A stretch of DNA of 64,000 nucleotides from Bifidobacterium subtile. Lineage in GTDB: Bacteria; Actinomycetota; Actinomycetes; Actinomycetales; Bifidobacteriaceae. Below, piece after piece: positions 53,480 to 63,537 of this stretch. The notes under the pieces are model-generated. The model worked only from the letters and a program-made list of their open reading frames with translations, did no database searches and was not told the DNA's origin. Location of the stretch: positions 1-64,000 of the forward strand of contig NZ_JGZR01000006.1 in NCBI RefSeq assembly GCF_000741775.1. The letters run 5' to 3'. Position 1 is the stretch's first letter; each line of letters opens with the position of its first letter. Made by a program: the position numbers and the translations under genes.

Positions 53480-53876
53480 GATGGTCGTCCTTTCATCGGC
53501 AGGTACGCGCCGAACGATCCGTTGTGAAGGGCCATGCGTCCACACATCGTTCCCAACTTCGGAAACAACACGCTTCAGCATTAACTTTTACCGGCTTTGG
53601 AAGACTCTCTTCGTTGAGCCAAAACCAACTATACACCGTCCAAGGGCTTCGTCAATTTCAGTCGGTTCTCCGATAGAACAGAACATGCTGAGAAAATGGC
53701 AGACTGTGCCGTCGCCTGCGCTGATGAACGAACCGTCCTGTCATTTTCGGCCCGACTCTATTATGGTGTAATGAGTTGTCATGCGATTCGTTACGGCATT
53801 GATGCTGAAACGACGCGCGGCATCGGGTCCCTTTTGATGGCTTAACAAGCCGCCATAATCATTCTGCGGAGGCGAA
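53480..53876. other. Divergent control region of the ATPase and two-component genes
   Basis: 397 bp without a supported gene. TATTATGGTGTAATG near 53759 could contain a -10 box for the two-component operon; GCGGAGG lies before the ATG at 53877. No small exported peptide gene is apparent here. Confidence 0.35.
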
Positions 53877-54596
53877 ATGCGCGATATTCGAGTCGGCGTG
53901 GTCGAAGACGACCCGGCCGCCTGCCAGACGATACTCGACTATCTCAATCGCTATCAGCGCGAGGAAGGCGAGCGTTTCATCGTCTCGGCATTCGATAACG
54001 GCTCCGAACTCGTCAGCAGCTATACGCCGATCTACGACATCCTGCTGCTGGACATCGAAATGCCCGGAATGAATGGCTTGGACGCCGCGCGCGCCATCCG
54101 CCAGCAAGACAGCGACGTCGTGATCGTCTTCATCACCGCTGCGCCGCAGTACGCCATCAGCGGCTACGAAGTGCAGGCGCTGTCATACCTGCTCAAGCCC
54201 GTGCCGTGGTTCGCGTTCAGCCAGGAGCTCAAGCGCTCGATCGCCACGGTGCGCAGCCACGAGAGCGGTTCGATGCTGGTCGAGGCCGGGGCCGACCGGA
54301 TCAGGCTGGAACTCGCCGACATTCTGTACTGCGAATCCATCCGCCACACCATTATCATCCATACTGCGAGCCGCAAAATCTCGATATCCGGGACGCTTAC
54401 ACAGCTTGAGGAGCGCCTGTCCAGCCAGCATTTCTTCCGTTCCAATTCCTGTTACCTGGTCAACCTGCGGCATGTAAGTGCGGTGGAGGGGCAGGATTGC
54501 GTCATGACCAATGGCGAGCGCCTGCGCGTAAGCCGACCGCGCAAGAAGGCGTTTCTGACGACGCTGACGGAATATCTGGGCGGCGGTCTGCGATGA
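53877..54596 (+). CDS. LytTR-family response regulator
   Basis: A 239-aa response regulator. The receiver domain (1-120) has acidic pair VVEDD, phosphoacceptor Asp59 in LLLDIEMPGMNG and Lys in YLLKPVPW. The C-terminal LytTR DNA-binding domain (about 135-235) has RLELADILYCES, KISISGTLTQLEERL and FFRSNSCYLVNLRHV. This architecture is that of AgrA/ComE/VirR proteins, which bind paired direct repeats. The stop overlaps the kinase start (ATGA). Confidence 0.9.
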   Translation: MRDIRVGVVEDDPAACQTILDYLNRYQREEGERFIVSAFDNGSELVSSYTPIYDILLLDIEMPGMNGLDAARAIRQQDSDVVIVFITAAPQYAISGYEVQALSYLLKPVPWFAFSQELKRSIATVRSHESGSMLVEAGADRIRLELADILYCESIRHTIIIHTASRKISISGTLTQLEERLSSQHFFRSNSCYLVNLRHVSAVEGQDCVMTNGERLRVSRPRKKAFLTTLTEYLGGGLR

Positions 54597-55927
54597 GCGA
54601 CACGATTACGAACGCCCTGCCCGATATTCCACGGCTCTACACCGCCGTCTGCGAGTGGCTGGCCTGCGTGGTGTATCTCGCGATCATCTACCGGCGCGCC
54701 TCGCCGCCTCGCACCGCACTCGTGCTTGCGCTGGGGCTCCCTGCGATGGTGGCCGTGCAATATCTGGCGGGCATACTGCCGCGGCTGCTATGGGTGTTCG
54801 GCATGCTGCTGGCCTTCGCCGGCATGTACCTGATTATCGTGCTCGGCGGGCGAACCGGCAAACGCGAAGGGCTCTACATCAACGCGCGGGTTTTCGTGCT
54901 GGCCGAGCTCGTCGCCTCGCTGCACTGGCAGCTGGCCACCTTCCTGCATATCGATATGCATGATGAGGACCACCCGTGGATCTCGATCGGCATGCTTTTG
55001 GCGGTATACGCGGTGTGCTTCGGCTCGGCGTGGGGGCTGGAACGCGGCAATTTCAGCCGCAGCAAACCCACGGTTCCCGCCGCCTCCTCGACGGTGGCGA
55101 CCGTGGCCATCACCATCGTCACCTTTGCGATGAGCAATCTGAGCTTCGTTTCCACGAACACGCCGTTCTCGGGCAGCGTGGGGCAGGAGGTCTTCTATAT
55201 TCGCACGCTGGTGGACTTGTGCGGTTTCGCGATTCTCTACGCCCAGCAGGTGCAGTCGCGCCGGCTGGCGACCAACGCCGAGCTGATGTCCATCGACGCG
55301 CGGCTGGAAAGCCAGCATCAGGAGTATCTCAAATCCAAGGAGAATCTGGAATCGATGGGGCGCCTGACTCATGATCTCAAGCACCAGATCGCCGTGCTGC
55401 GCACGGAGGCTTCGAGCAGCACCGACCCGAGCAGCCTCAACGAGGGCTTCGCACAGCTTGAAGCCTCGGTGCAGGAATACAGTGCGCAGCAGCATTCCGG
55501 CAATCCGGTGCTCGACGTGATCCTGACCTCGAAGTCACGCACCTGCGTGCAGCGCGGCATCGCCTTCACTGCGGTGGCCAACGGCAAATTACTGGATTCC
55601 ATGTCCTCAATGGATATCGCGACGCTGTTCGGCAACGCCATCGACAATGCGATTGAAGCCACGTCGCGACTTGATGACCTTCAGCAGCGGCTGATCAGGC
55701 TCGCGCTCTACGCGCAGAACCGCTTCACCGTATTTCGCATCGAGAACTACTATGATTCCGCGTTGAACAAGGATGCCGACGGCAATCTGCGCACAACCAA
55801 AGGCGAGCGCCGGGGACACGGGTTCGGCGTGAAATCCATCCAGCCCGTCGTGCGCCAGTACGGCGGAGAGGTGTCGATACAAGCCAAGGACCACTGGTTT
55901 ACGCTGACGGTGCTGCTGCCGCAATAA
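54593..55927 (+). CDS. GHKL-type sensor histidine kinase (AgrC/ComD-like)
   Basis: 444 aa. Six or seven membrane segments (about 1-215) form the sensor, then a coiled coil (NAELMSIDARLESQHQEYLKS...), the H-box with His260 in RLTHDLKHQI, and an ATPase domain with N-box GNAIDNAIEA and G-box GHGFGVKSIQPVVRQYGG. This is the peptide-sensing or antibiotic-sensing kinase class that pairs with LytTR regulators. No pheromone-precursor or processing gene is adjacent, so the signal is unknown. Confidence 0.9.
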   Translation: MSDTITNALPDIPRLYTAVCEWLACVVYLAIIYRRASPPRTALVLALGLPAMVAVQYLAGILPRLLWVFGMLLAFAGMYLIIVLGGRTGKREGLYINARVFVLAELVASLHWQLATFLHIDMHDEDHPWISIGMLLAVYAVCFGSAWGLERGNFSRSKPTVPAASSTVATVAITIVTFAMSNLSFVSTNTPFSGSVGQEVFYIRTLVDLCGFAILYAQQVQSRRLATNAELMSIDARLESQHQEYLKSKENLESMGRLTHDLKHQIAVLRTEASSSTDPSSLNEGFAQLEASVQEYSAQQHSGNPVLDVILTSKSRTCVQRGIAFTAVANGKLLDSMSSMDIATLFGNAIDNAIEATSRLDDLQQRLIRLALYAQNRFTVFRIENYYDSALNKDADGNLRTTKGERRGHGFGVKSIQPVVRQYGGEVSIQAKDHWFTLTVLLPQ

Positions 55928-55973
55928 TGCGGCTCACACTTTTTCGGGCACCGTCAAAAAGTGTGAGCCGCAT
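55927..55973. terminator. Bidirectional terminator hairpin
   Basis: ATGCGGCTCACACTTTTT (55927-55944) and its exact complement (55956-55973) form an 18-bp perfect stem with an 11-base loop, between the convergent kinase and GtrA-type genes. T-runs and A-runs at the inner ends give termination in both directions. Confidence 0.8.
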
Positions 55974-55978
55974 TCGCC

Positions 55979-56620
55979 TTACTTCTTCGGCATGATCCAG
56001 AATTTGAGCAGCGGATAGCTCACAATCACCGCCAGCAGCGTGTTGACCACCGAGGCAACGGTCGCCGCAACTCCCGAATTCATGCCCCAGCCGATGCATA
56101 GCGAGGTCACGTAGCCCGGCAGCACCAGATTCACCACGACGATGAGCACCGCGAGCAAGGCGTATTTCCAAGCGGCATCGGCGAAGCTGGAATCGGATTT
56201 GAACACCCATTTCATCTGCACGATGAAGTTCACGATCTGCGCGAGCACCTCGGCGAGTAGGAAAGTCAGGAATCCGCCCAGGCCATGCGAACCAGCGGAG
56301 GTGTAGTTGAAGATAAGAAAACTGAAGGGCGCGGTCAGTCCCATAGCGGAGACAAAAACAGCCGTGCCGACCCATGCCACCACAAAGCGCGTGATCGTCG
56401 AAATATTCGAGAGGACATTGAACAGAATAAACTCCCAGATGTTCGGATGGGCGTCAATCCACGAGCGAATCGCGCCGCTACGCTTGGGGGTGTCATGCCT
56501 TGAGATGTCATGCCTCGGGGCGTCGCTGGCCTGCGTTTCGCTCGCCGCACTGCTGCTGCCGTCATCGGCAAGGCCTGCGGATGGTGCTTGCTTCGCTCCC
56601 TTGCCTGTCGTGTCCCTCAT
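55979..56620 (-). CDS. GtrA-family membrane protein
   Basis: 213 aa. A polar N-terminus of about 60 residues precedes four membrane segments typical of GtrA-like flippases (FILFNVLSNISTITRFVVAWV, FLLAEVLAQIVNFIVQMKWVFKS, YALLAVLIVVVNLVLPG, VNTLLAVIVSYPLLKFWIM). GtrA proteins move lipid-linked glucose or help cell-surface polysaccharide modification. ATG 56620 overlaps the GH3 stop (ATGA) and has AAGGAG upstream, so it is translated together with the beta-glucosidase. Confidence 0.8.
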   Translation of the reverse strand: MRDTTGKGAKQAPSAGLADDGSSSAASETQASDAPRHDISRHDTPKRSGAIRSWIDAHPNIWEFILFNVLSNISTITRFVVAWVGTAVFVSAMGLTAPFSFLIFNYTSAGSHGLGGFLTFLLAEVLAQIVNFIVQMKWVFKSDSSFADAAWKYALLAVLIVVVNLVLPGYVTSLCIGWGMNSGVAATVASVVNTLLAVIVSYPLLKFWIMPKK

Positions 56621-59163
56621 GATCTCAGCTCCTTCGCTAGACGGTTGTTGGCGCCGCGGTTGCGGAAGAATCCCGCGATGAAGGCGCCGGCTCCTCGCAA
56701 CGTGTGCCCGTTGGCTATGCGCACGACGGCATCCACCATCGCGGAGTCGACCATGCCTTGCGTCATCTTGCTCATCGCGCGCGGCGGCATGTTGAGGATG
56801 AAGAGCACGTTGAGATCGGGTGCGCCTGTTTTCTCGCGAATCTTCGCCTCTCGTCTGATCAGCGTCCGCGCGATGGTGCGGGCCGCGAAGCCTTTGGAGT
56901 ACTTCCATGAGGAGATCGGGTCATTGGCGCTGAACTTGCTCGGAGCGCTTGAGGGAATCGCATCATGCCCGAAGAGCGCAGCTACTTCGGCATCGGTGAC
57001 ATGCGTGACGTCGCCGGTCAGATAATGCCCGAGCGCGCGGTCGGCGAGCGCTGCGTCATGGAGCCCAGCGTTGCCAGATCCAGTGTCAACGGGTGCAGCC
57101 GGCGCGGTTTGCTCGTCGTCGTTTATGATGAACGGAACGGTTACTGGGGCCGCAAGAGGCAGATCTTCGACATTCGTGCCGACCATCAGCGTCCATTGCC
57201 CGGATTGCGTGCGCCAGGCTCCGGCTGCAGCATCGTAATGCCGGAAGGTGTAGCGGTCGAAAGCGATGTGCACAACCTTGCTTTCGTGAGCGCCAAGGCG
57301 GATTTTCCTGAAGCCTTTGAGTTCGCGCGCGGGCCGCAGCACGCCGCCTGCAGGCTCGGCAGGACCGGCAACGTAGAGCTGCGCGACGGTCGCACCAGGG
57401 ATGTCGGAATCGTTGGTCACCACGAAGCTCACACCGCGCTCGTCCACACTGTGCTCGTCCACACTGTGCTCATCAACGCTGTGCCCATCAACGCTTAGGC
57501 CGGAGTAAGTGAAATCGCTGTAGCTCAGTCCGTAGCCGAAGGGGAAGCGGACCGGGACGTGCGCGGTTTCGTAATAGCGATAGCCGACGAAGGGGCCTTC
57601 ACGGTAGATCACGTCGCGGCCAGTCTCGGGATACCAGCCAGCGCTCGGGCAGTCGCTGTAGCGCAGCGGCCACGTCTCCGCCAGATGCCCGGACGGATTG
57701 ACCGCGCCGGCGAGCACCCGCACGGCGGCCGAGGCTCCGGCCTGACCGGAAAGCCCTACATACAGCACCGCGTTGATGCCGTCGTCAAGCCACGGTAGCT
57801 CAACCGGCGAACCGGCGACGAGCACAGCGATAATCGGCTTGCCGGCGGTTTTCAGCGCGGCGATAAGCTCGTTCTGCGCCTGCGGCATGGCCATCGTGGA
57901 GCGGTCCAACCCCTCCGATTCGCTGCGCTCATCAAGTCCGACGACCGCAATGACGGCATCCACATCGACCCGGCCAGCCAACGCAACGGCATCGTTGACA
58001 AGCGCAGGATTGTGCGCCCCCTGCCGCTCGTAGCCTTGGGCGTAACCGGCCACGGTGACGCCTGCGCACGCCTTGAGCTCGTCGAGCAGATTCTCCTCGC
58101 GCGTGGCGTTGACCTTGGACGAGCCGGAACCCTGAAACCTCGGCGTGCAAGCCATATCGCCGATAACGGCCAAACGGGTTCCCGGCCGTAGCGGCAGCAC
58201 GGCGTCGTTCTTGAGCAATACCAGGGAATTCTCGGCAACGGTGCGTGCCACGTCGTGGTGTGCAGCGACGATATCATCGCGCAGCAGGTCGTCGCGCCCG
58301 ACGCCCTCAAAACGGGTCAGCTGCGCGATCTTGGCGACCTCGGCAGCGCGTGCGTTGAGATCGGATTCAGGCAGCTCGCCGGCTTTCACGGCGGCAATCA
58401 GCTCGCGTACAGAGGTGTAGCCGGGCGATGGCATCTCCAGCGAGCCGCCCGCTTTCGCTGCGGCGACGGCAGAATTGGAGCCGCCCCAATCCGAGACCAC
58501 CATGCCATCGAAGCCCCATTCATCGCGCAGAATATCCTGCAGCAAGTGCTTATTTTCATGCGCGTACACGCCGTTGATCTGGTTGTAGGAGGTCATGATG
58601 GCGTGCGGCGCGGCCTCGCGCACCGCGATTTCGAAGGCCGTCAGATACAGCTCGCGCATCATGCGTTCGTCAATCACCGAATTGGACGCCTGCCTGCGCA
58701 GCTCCTGGCTGTTGACCGCAAAATGCTTCGGGCAGGCCGAGATGCCATTGCTCTGGATGCCCTTGATCAGCCCAGACGCCATGCGCCCAGCCACCTGCGG
58801 ATCTTCGGAATAGTATTCGAAATTGCGGCCGCACAAGGGGTTGCGCTTGATATTCATGCCCGGCCCAAGCAGCACATTCACGTCGAGGTCGTGCGCCTCG
58901 CGTCCCAAGGCCCGGCCCATCTCCTCGGCCAGATCAGGGTCCCAGGAATTGGCCACGGTCCCGGCCGTGGGGAAGCAGGTTGCCGGCTTCGAAGCCCCAA
59001 GCCCGAGGTGATCGCCCTCGCCGAGCTGACGCCGCACCCCATGCGGCCCGTCGCTCATAACAAAACTCGGCACCCCCGCACGCTTATTGCCGCGCGAATC
59101 CCACTCCGAGCCGCCCGACAGCAGCGCCGCCCGCTCCTCAACCGAAAGCTCCTCGAGATTCAT
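56617..59163 (-). CDS. GH3 beta-glucosidase
   Basis: An 848-aa cytoplasmic glycosidase hydrolysing beta-glucosides. (Beta/alpha)8 domain with KRNPLCGRNFEYYSEDP, KHFAVNSQE and nucleophile Asp225 in GMVVSDWGGSN; alpha/beta sandwich with the acid/base region VVGLDERSESEGLDRSTM; fibronectin-III-like domain (RELKGFRKIRLGAHESKVV). An unusual micro-repeat HSVDEHSVDE (three to four units) sits before the fibronectin-like domain, and the C-terminus carries a 100-residue extension with the same type of tail domain as the fragment at 10636-10980. ATG 59163 has AAGGAGG upstream. No signal peptide. Confidence 0.9.
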   Translation of the reverse strand: MNLEELSVEERAALLSGGSEWDSRGNKRAGVPSFVMSDGPHGVRRQLGEGDHLGLGASKPATCFPTAGTVANSWDPDLAEEMGRALGREAHDLDVNVLLGPGMNIKRNPLCGRNFEYYSEDPQVAGRMASGLIKGIQSNGISACPKHFAVNSQELRRQASNSVIDERMMRELYLTAFEIAVREAAPHAIMTSYNQINGVYAHENKHLLQDILRDEWGFDGMVVSDWGGSNSAVAAAKAGGSLEMPSPGYTSVRELIAAVKAGELPESDLNARAAEVAKIAQLTRFEGVGRDDLLRDDIVAAHHDVARTVAENSLVLLKNDAVLPLRPGTRLAVIGDMACTPRFQGSGSSKVNATREENLLDELKACAGVTVAGYAQGYERQGAHNPALVNDAVALAGRVDVDAVIAVVGLDERSESEGLDRSTMAMPQAQNELIAALKTAGKPIIAVLVAGSPVELPWLDDGINAVLYVGLSGQAGASAAVRVLAGAVNPSGHLAETWPLRYSDCPSAGWYPETGRDVIYREGPFVGYRYYETAHVPVRFPFGYGLSYSDFTYSGLSVDGHSVDEHSVDEHSVDERGVSFVVTNDSDIPGATVAQLYVAGPAEPAGGVLRPARELKGFRKIRLGAHESKVVHIAFDRYTFRHYDAAAGAWRTQSGQWTLMVGTNVEDLPLAAPVTVPFIINDDEQTAPAAPVDTGSGNAGLHDAALADRALGHYLTGDVTHVTDAEVAALFGHDAIPSSAPSKFSANDPISSWKYSKGFAARTIARTLIRREAKIREKTGAPDLNVLFILNMPPRAMSKMTQGMVDSAMVDAVVRIANGHTLRGAGAFIAGFFRNRGANNRLAKELRS

Positions 59164-59710
59164 TGCTCCTCCTTCGCGTTCCTGTCTGCAATCGTCCAGC
59201 AGCGCCATCACTCCAGCAATCACAGCGAACCACTACCCCGTCACGTCGCTACATCGCAACACGCTACGGTTCCGTCTTCGCACGAGCTGCCAACCATTCA
59301 CCGCCGCACAGATTACTGCGACCGCAACGCTTGCCATTTACATACGTTCGCCGCTACTACGATTAAACAGCGTCGCCGCCGACATGGCCATGCTCCCGCA
59401 CAACCTGTCCGTTCGCCCGCACAATCGGTCGCACAACTGGTCGCGCAATCGGTTATGGATTCCGTTCGCAGCCTGTGTACAATCTTGACTGCGCAATTCC
59501 GGGCTACGCAATTCTGAACTCTGCATTTTTTGAACTCTGCATTTTTGAACAGATTGGCCATTGTGAACTCTGTCATTTTTGACATTATGGACTGTCAGGT
59601 GTTGAGCTGCTTGGTTTCCCGCCTCCCCTAGGCAGAAGTTGGGAAACCAAGCAGTTCAGTCGCTGAACGATACCGGTGAATAGCGCATCCATCCAGTGCG
59701 TTGGCGGGTA
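59164..59710. repeat. Intergenic region with degenerate tandem repeats and one hairpin
   Basis: About 59396-59456 holds degenerate units CGCACAACCGGTCG-like (four), and about 59514-59585 holds units TGAACTCTGCATTTTT-like (three to four). A perfect 14-bp stem, CTGCTTGGTTTCCC (59607-59620) with GGGAAACCAAGCAG (59641-59654), follows; it may end the leftward transcript from 59711. No gene seen. Confidence 0.55.
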
Positions 59711-61580
59711 TCAGGCCTCGGCAGAAGCAGGGGTTTCAGCAGGCGCACCAGCCTCAACCGACTCAGCGGCCTTCCGACGCTTGAGGAATCGAGAGATCGC
59801 CAAGTACTCAAACCCAAGCACCAGCAGCGCGGTGACGCCCCACAACACGTAGAGTGCAGTGCGCCATACCGGCGTGGCCACCTTCGGCTCGCCGTTGGCG
59901 TACTGCCAGCCGTTCACTGTCGTGTACAGGATGTTCTTCGAGGCTTGACGCATCGCAAGCAGCGAGGTCGCAGACTTGTCCTTCACATGATTGGTGATAT
60001 CGGTGGTGGCAAGCATCGAATCGTTGCCGTTGCGAATCTCCTGATCGCCGTTCTGGTAGCCATAGCCTGCGAAATAATCGGTGAGCACGAAGCCACGGAA
60101 GCCCCACTCATTGCGCAGCACATTCTTGAGCAACACCGGATTGGCTCCAGAGTAGACCGGCCCGATATAGTTGAAGGAGCTCATGACAGCACTCGCGCCG
60201 CCTTCCTTCACACTCATCTCGAAGGGCTTGAGGTAGGTTTCGCGGATGGCCTGCTCATTGGACCAGGTCAGCAGCATCTCGGTTCGGTTCGTTTCCTGAT
60301 CATTCATCGCGAAATGCTTCATGAACGAGTAGACGCCCTTCTTCTTGGCCCCTGCTATCTGGCTCGACGCCATCACGCCCGAAAGCAGCGGATCTTCGGA
60401 GAAGTATTCGAAGGTGCGACCTGAGAAGGCATTGCGGTGGATGTTCTGCGCTGGGGCATACCAGCCGGCCACATGCATATCGTGCGCCATCTGCCCAATC
60501 ATCTCGCCGAACTGCTTGGCCAGATCCCGGTTCCACGTGCAGGCGAATGCCGTGGAAGCAGGGAATCCGATCGAACCCACGCCGGTGAAGTTGTTGTTCA
60601 GCGAGGCAGGGCCGTCGGCATCAGTGAGCTGCACCTTGCCGATGGACTTGACGGCTTGAGTGCCGTAGCCGCCCATAGCGATCAGCGTATCCATATCCTT
60701 GAAGGTCAGCTGGTCGAGCAGCTTGCCCCACTGCGGGTCGTCATAGCTTTTGCCATGCATGTCGGCGAGTCTGATGCCGTTCTTGGCTCCGGTCGTCGGC
60801 ATCGCATCCGAGGACTTGTTATGATCGGCGACCTTGTAGTTGCCGTTGTTCGTGAACTCCGCCTTGGCCTTGGCGCTCATGTTGAAGTTGGTCGGAGCAG
60901 CCGGAGGGCACCACAGCACGGAGCGAATCTGCGGATAGGAATTGACGAAGTCGAGCTGGAAGGTGTTCGCGCCGTTGTACACCAGCGTCACCTTGTTGAA
61001 GTTCTTCGTGACCAGATTGAGCATATCCTTTTCAGTCTGGCTGAGCTGCAGGAAGTGCTCACCATTTTGGAAATCGGGGTAATCCTTGGAATTGTCGTGG
61101 TAGGTGATGCCCTTGGCCCTCATGTTCTCGGGCAGATCAGCGCCTTCGCCGCCCACTCGGGTGATGACGACGACCGCCTCATCCGAGTAATCCTTGGCTG
61201 ACTGCATCAGAGAGTCGCTGTACTGAGCGGCAGGAACCTCGGGCAAAGTCCAGTCCTGAGCGAACATGCCCACCACCGGGCGGTCCTTGCGATAGTCAGT
61301 GTAAAGCTTGGTCAGGCTTGGATTGGCCTGGAATCCACTCTCCTTGAGGCCATCAAGCAGCGAAGTCGTCTTGTACTGCTCCGACATCGAGCCTGAGCCG
61401 GTGCCGCCGTACACGGGGTTCGTGGAACCCCAACCGAAGACGTTGACCTTCTTGTTTGCCAGCGGAAGATTAGCGTCGTCGTTCTTCAGCATCGTGACCG
61501 CTTCGGTCTGCACGTCCTTAGCCAGCGTGTTCGCCTTGGCAACCGTGCTTTGCGAGAGCTGGTACTTGGTAAGATAACGT
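59711..61580 (-). pseudogene. GH3-family membrane-bound beta-glucosidase, main part, cut off by IS256 element
   Basis: About 620 codons of a GH3 protein: TEAVTMLKNDDANLPL and KVNVFGWGSTNPVYGGTGSGS (permuted domain order with the sandwich domain first), IRSVLWCPP, then the barrel domain with FSGRTFEYFSEDPLLSG, KHFAMNDQETNR and the nucleophile region GFVLTDYFAGYGYQNG, and one C-terminal membrane segment (WRTALYVLWGVTALLVLGFEYL). The matching N-terminal part with two membrane segments lies beyond the insertion at 62928-63193. The intact protein would be anchored at both ends with the enzyme domain outside. The insertion separates it from its start and promoter. Confidence 0.85.
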
Positions 61581-62927
61581 CCGGTTTCTTGCGCAAATTT
61601 GCTGGTGCTTGTTGAAGTGGTGGAGCATGGCTTGTCGCCTGTGTACGATTTCAGTCGCCAAACCATTAACCGCTCTAGAAAAGCAGGCGACAGAACCATG
61701 CCCGAGAAAATCATACAAGTCAACCAACCCATGTTCGAGACCGAACTCGACCGGATGGTGTCCGAGAAGGTCACCGAGATCCTCAACCGGATGCTGGACG
61801 CCGAGGCCGACGAGATCGCCGGCGCGGCCCGCTACGAGCGCTCCGATGGCAGGAAGGCGTATCGGGCTGGTCATTACGAGCGTGATCTGACCGTCAAGGC
61901 CGGGAAAATGGCGGTGAGGGTGCCGAAGTTGAAGGGCGCCCTGTTCGAGTCGGCGGTGATCGAACGGTATCGTCGCCGGGAGGAGAGCGTGGAGGAGGCG
62001 TGTGAATCGACATGTACCTGGCCGGTGTCTCCACGAGGCGGGTGGACGACATCAGCCAGGCCCTGTGGGGCGAGCGGATGCCGTCGCAGACCCTCTCGGA
62101 CCAGCTCAAGAAGGTGTATGCGGGTATCGACCAGTGGCGTGAACGCCCGCTATCCCAGCCCTACCCGTATGTGTTCATGGATGGCGTGTGGCACAAGCGT
62201 TCGTGGGGTGGCGCCGTGGAGAACGTGAGCATACCGGTCGCGATCGGCATCGGGTCGGACGGGCACCGGGAGGTGATCGGCGTGGCGGAGGGCATGAAGG
62301 AGGATTCGGCGAGTTGGAACAGCTTCGTCTCCTCGCTCATCTCGCGTGGGCTTACCGGCGTGCGCCTGGTGACCGGCGACCGGTGCGCCGGACTGGTGAA
62401 CACCGTCAGTGGACTCCTGCCACAGGCCCGCTACCAGCGGTGCATGGTGCACTTCATGCGCAACGTGCTCGCCAAGGTTTCCCCTCGTCACACCCGGTGG
62501 GCCGCCGACGCGCTGAAAGCGATCTTCGCGTCGGAAACCCGCCAGGCCGCCCTGGAGAAGGCCGAGAGCATCGCCACGCAGATGGACGCAAGGAAACTCA
62601 AAGAGGCCGCCAAGTGCCTGCGGGAGGGCATCGGCGAGACCACGACCTACCTGCTGGACGACTACCCGGTCGAGCATCGTCGGCGTATCCGCACCAACAA
62701 CATGATCGAACGACTCAACCGCGAAATACGCCGCAGAACTCGCGTCGTGGGAGCGTTCCCCGACGGCAGGAGCGCACTCATGCTCATCACTGCGAGAATC
62801 CGCTACGTCACCGGCAACCAGTGGTCGACCCGCCGCTACCTGGACATGTCCCGACTCCACGACACCATACAGGAAGCGAACTGACAACGCACACAGGAAA
62901 CAAAAACCAAAGTGCGCAAGAACCCGG
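61581..62927 (+). mobile_element. IS256-family insertion sequence inside a GH3 gene
   Basis: About 1.35 kb. The ends are inverted repeats CCGGTTTCTTGCGCA (left) and CCGGGTTCTTGCGCA (right, minus strand), 14 of 15 matching. The flanking 8-mers (GATAACGT, GCACTACC) differ, so no target duplication is visible. It carries one transposase gene with a frameshift. Confidence 0.8.
61698..62884 (+). pseudogene. IS256-family transposase, frameshifted
   Basis: The N-terminal part (MPEKIIQVNQ to RRREESVEEAC) and the C-terminal part (IDMYLAGVSTRRVDDISQALWG to the end) together give a complete mutator-type transposase, with the DDE Asp in YPYVFMDGVWHKR, Asp in LVTGDRCAGL and Glu in NNMIERLNREIRRRTRVVGAFP. 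The reading frame changes at about 62003-62012 (GCGTGTGAATCGAC), where one base seems missing. This would inactivate the enzyme unless frameshifting occurs or the base call is wrong. Confidence 0.8.
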
Positions 62928-63193
62928 GCACTACCCTTGGTAATCGTCGCATTGTTGAGCAGCGTCGACATCGGGCCGGTCAACATCATGGAAAATGCCA
63001 CGACGATGCCGATAAGCGCCACAATCCACGACTGGGCATGAATCATCTTGCGAGCGCCGACGGATTGCACCGTTTTCTTGTTGACCGCGATGGTGATGAC
63101 AATCGCCAGTAGCAGCAGCACCCCGGCAGCCACCAGATACGGTATCAACGACCGCAGCACTGCCACGACGTCAGCCATATTGATCGACAGCAT
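62928..63193 (-). pseudogene. N-terminal membrane part of the IS-split GH3 protein
   Basis: ATG 63193, with AAGGAGG 7 bp upstream, starts MLSINMADVVAVLRSLIPYL and two hydrophobic segments (about 10-35 and 50-72), ending GPMSTLLNNATITKG at the insertion. Bifidobacterial double-anchored GH3 proteins have this N-terminus directly before the (A/K)-rich helix and the TMLKN block found in the other fragment. Only this piece keeps the native start site. Confidence 0.75.
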
Positions 63194-63537
63194 AGTTGAG
63201 CCTCCTTGTTCTCCTATGACCAGCGACACCTCATTATGCCGCCGTGTTCATTACCTACCTATTGTGGCCGGACCTGCGTAGGCAGATGTCGTCGCATTCA
63301 CAAACTGCTCAATTGCTCACATAATCTGTTGCGAAGTTTGAGGTATTGGCTTTGGGGAGGTCTTGGCCTGAGACGTTGATCTAAGATATTGATTGCTAGC
63401 CAAAGTTGGTCTCAGGCACGCGGGCTATGCATCATTGGTGACTCTCAATCGTGTTACAAGGCATACATGATGCAGCCAACGATGGTGGCACCCAGTCGAG
63501 CCGACCGGCCCGTATCCAGCCCGGACCGCGCTGCCGC
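63194..63537. other. Intergenic region with a hairpin
   Basis: No gene is recognised. GCCTGAGAC (63366-63374) and GTCTCAGGC (63409-63417) are perfect inverted copies 34 bp apart. The promoter of the split GH3 gene should lie near 63200-63300. Confidence 0.35.

Noticed and set aside
59396..59585. CRISPR-like tandem repeats
   Set aside because: Units are adjacent and degenerate with no unique spacers.
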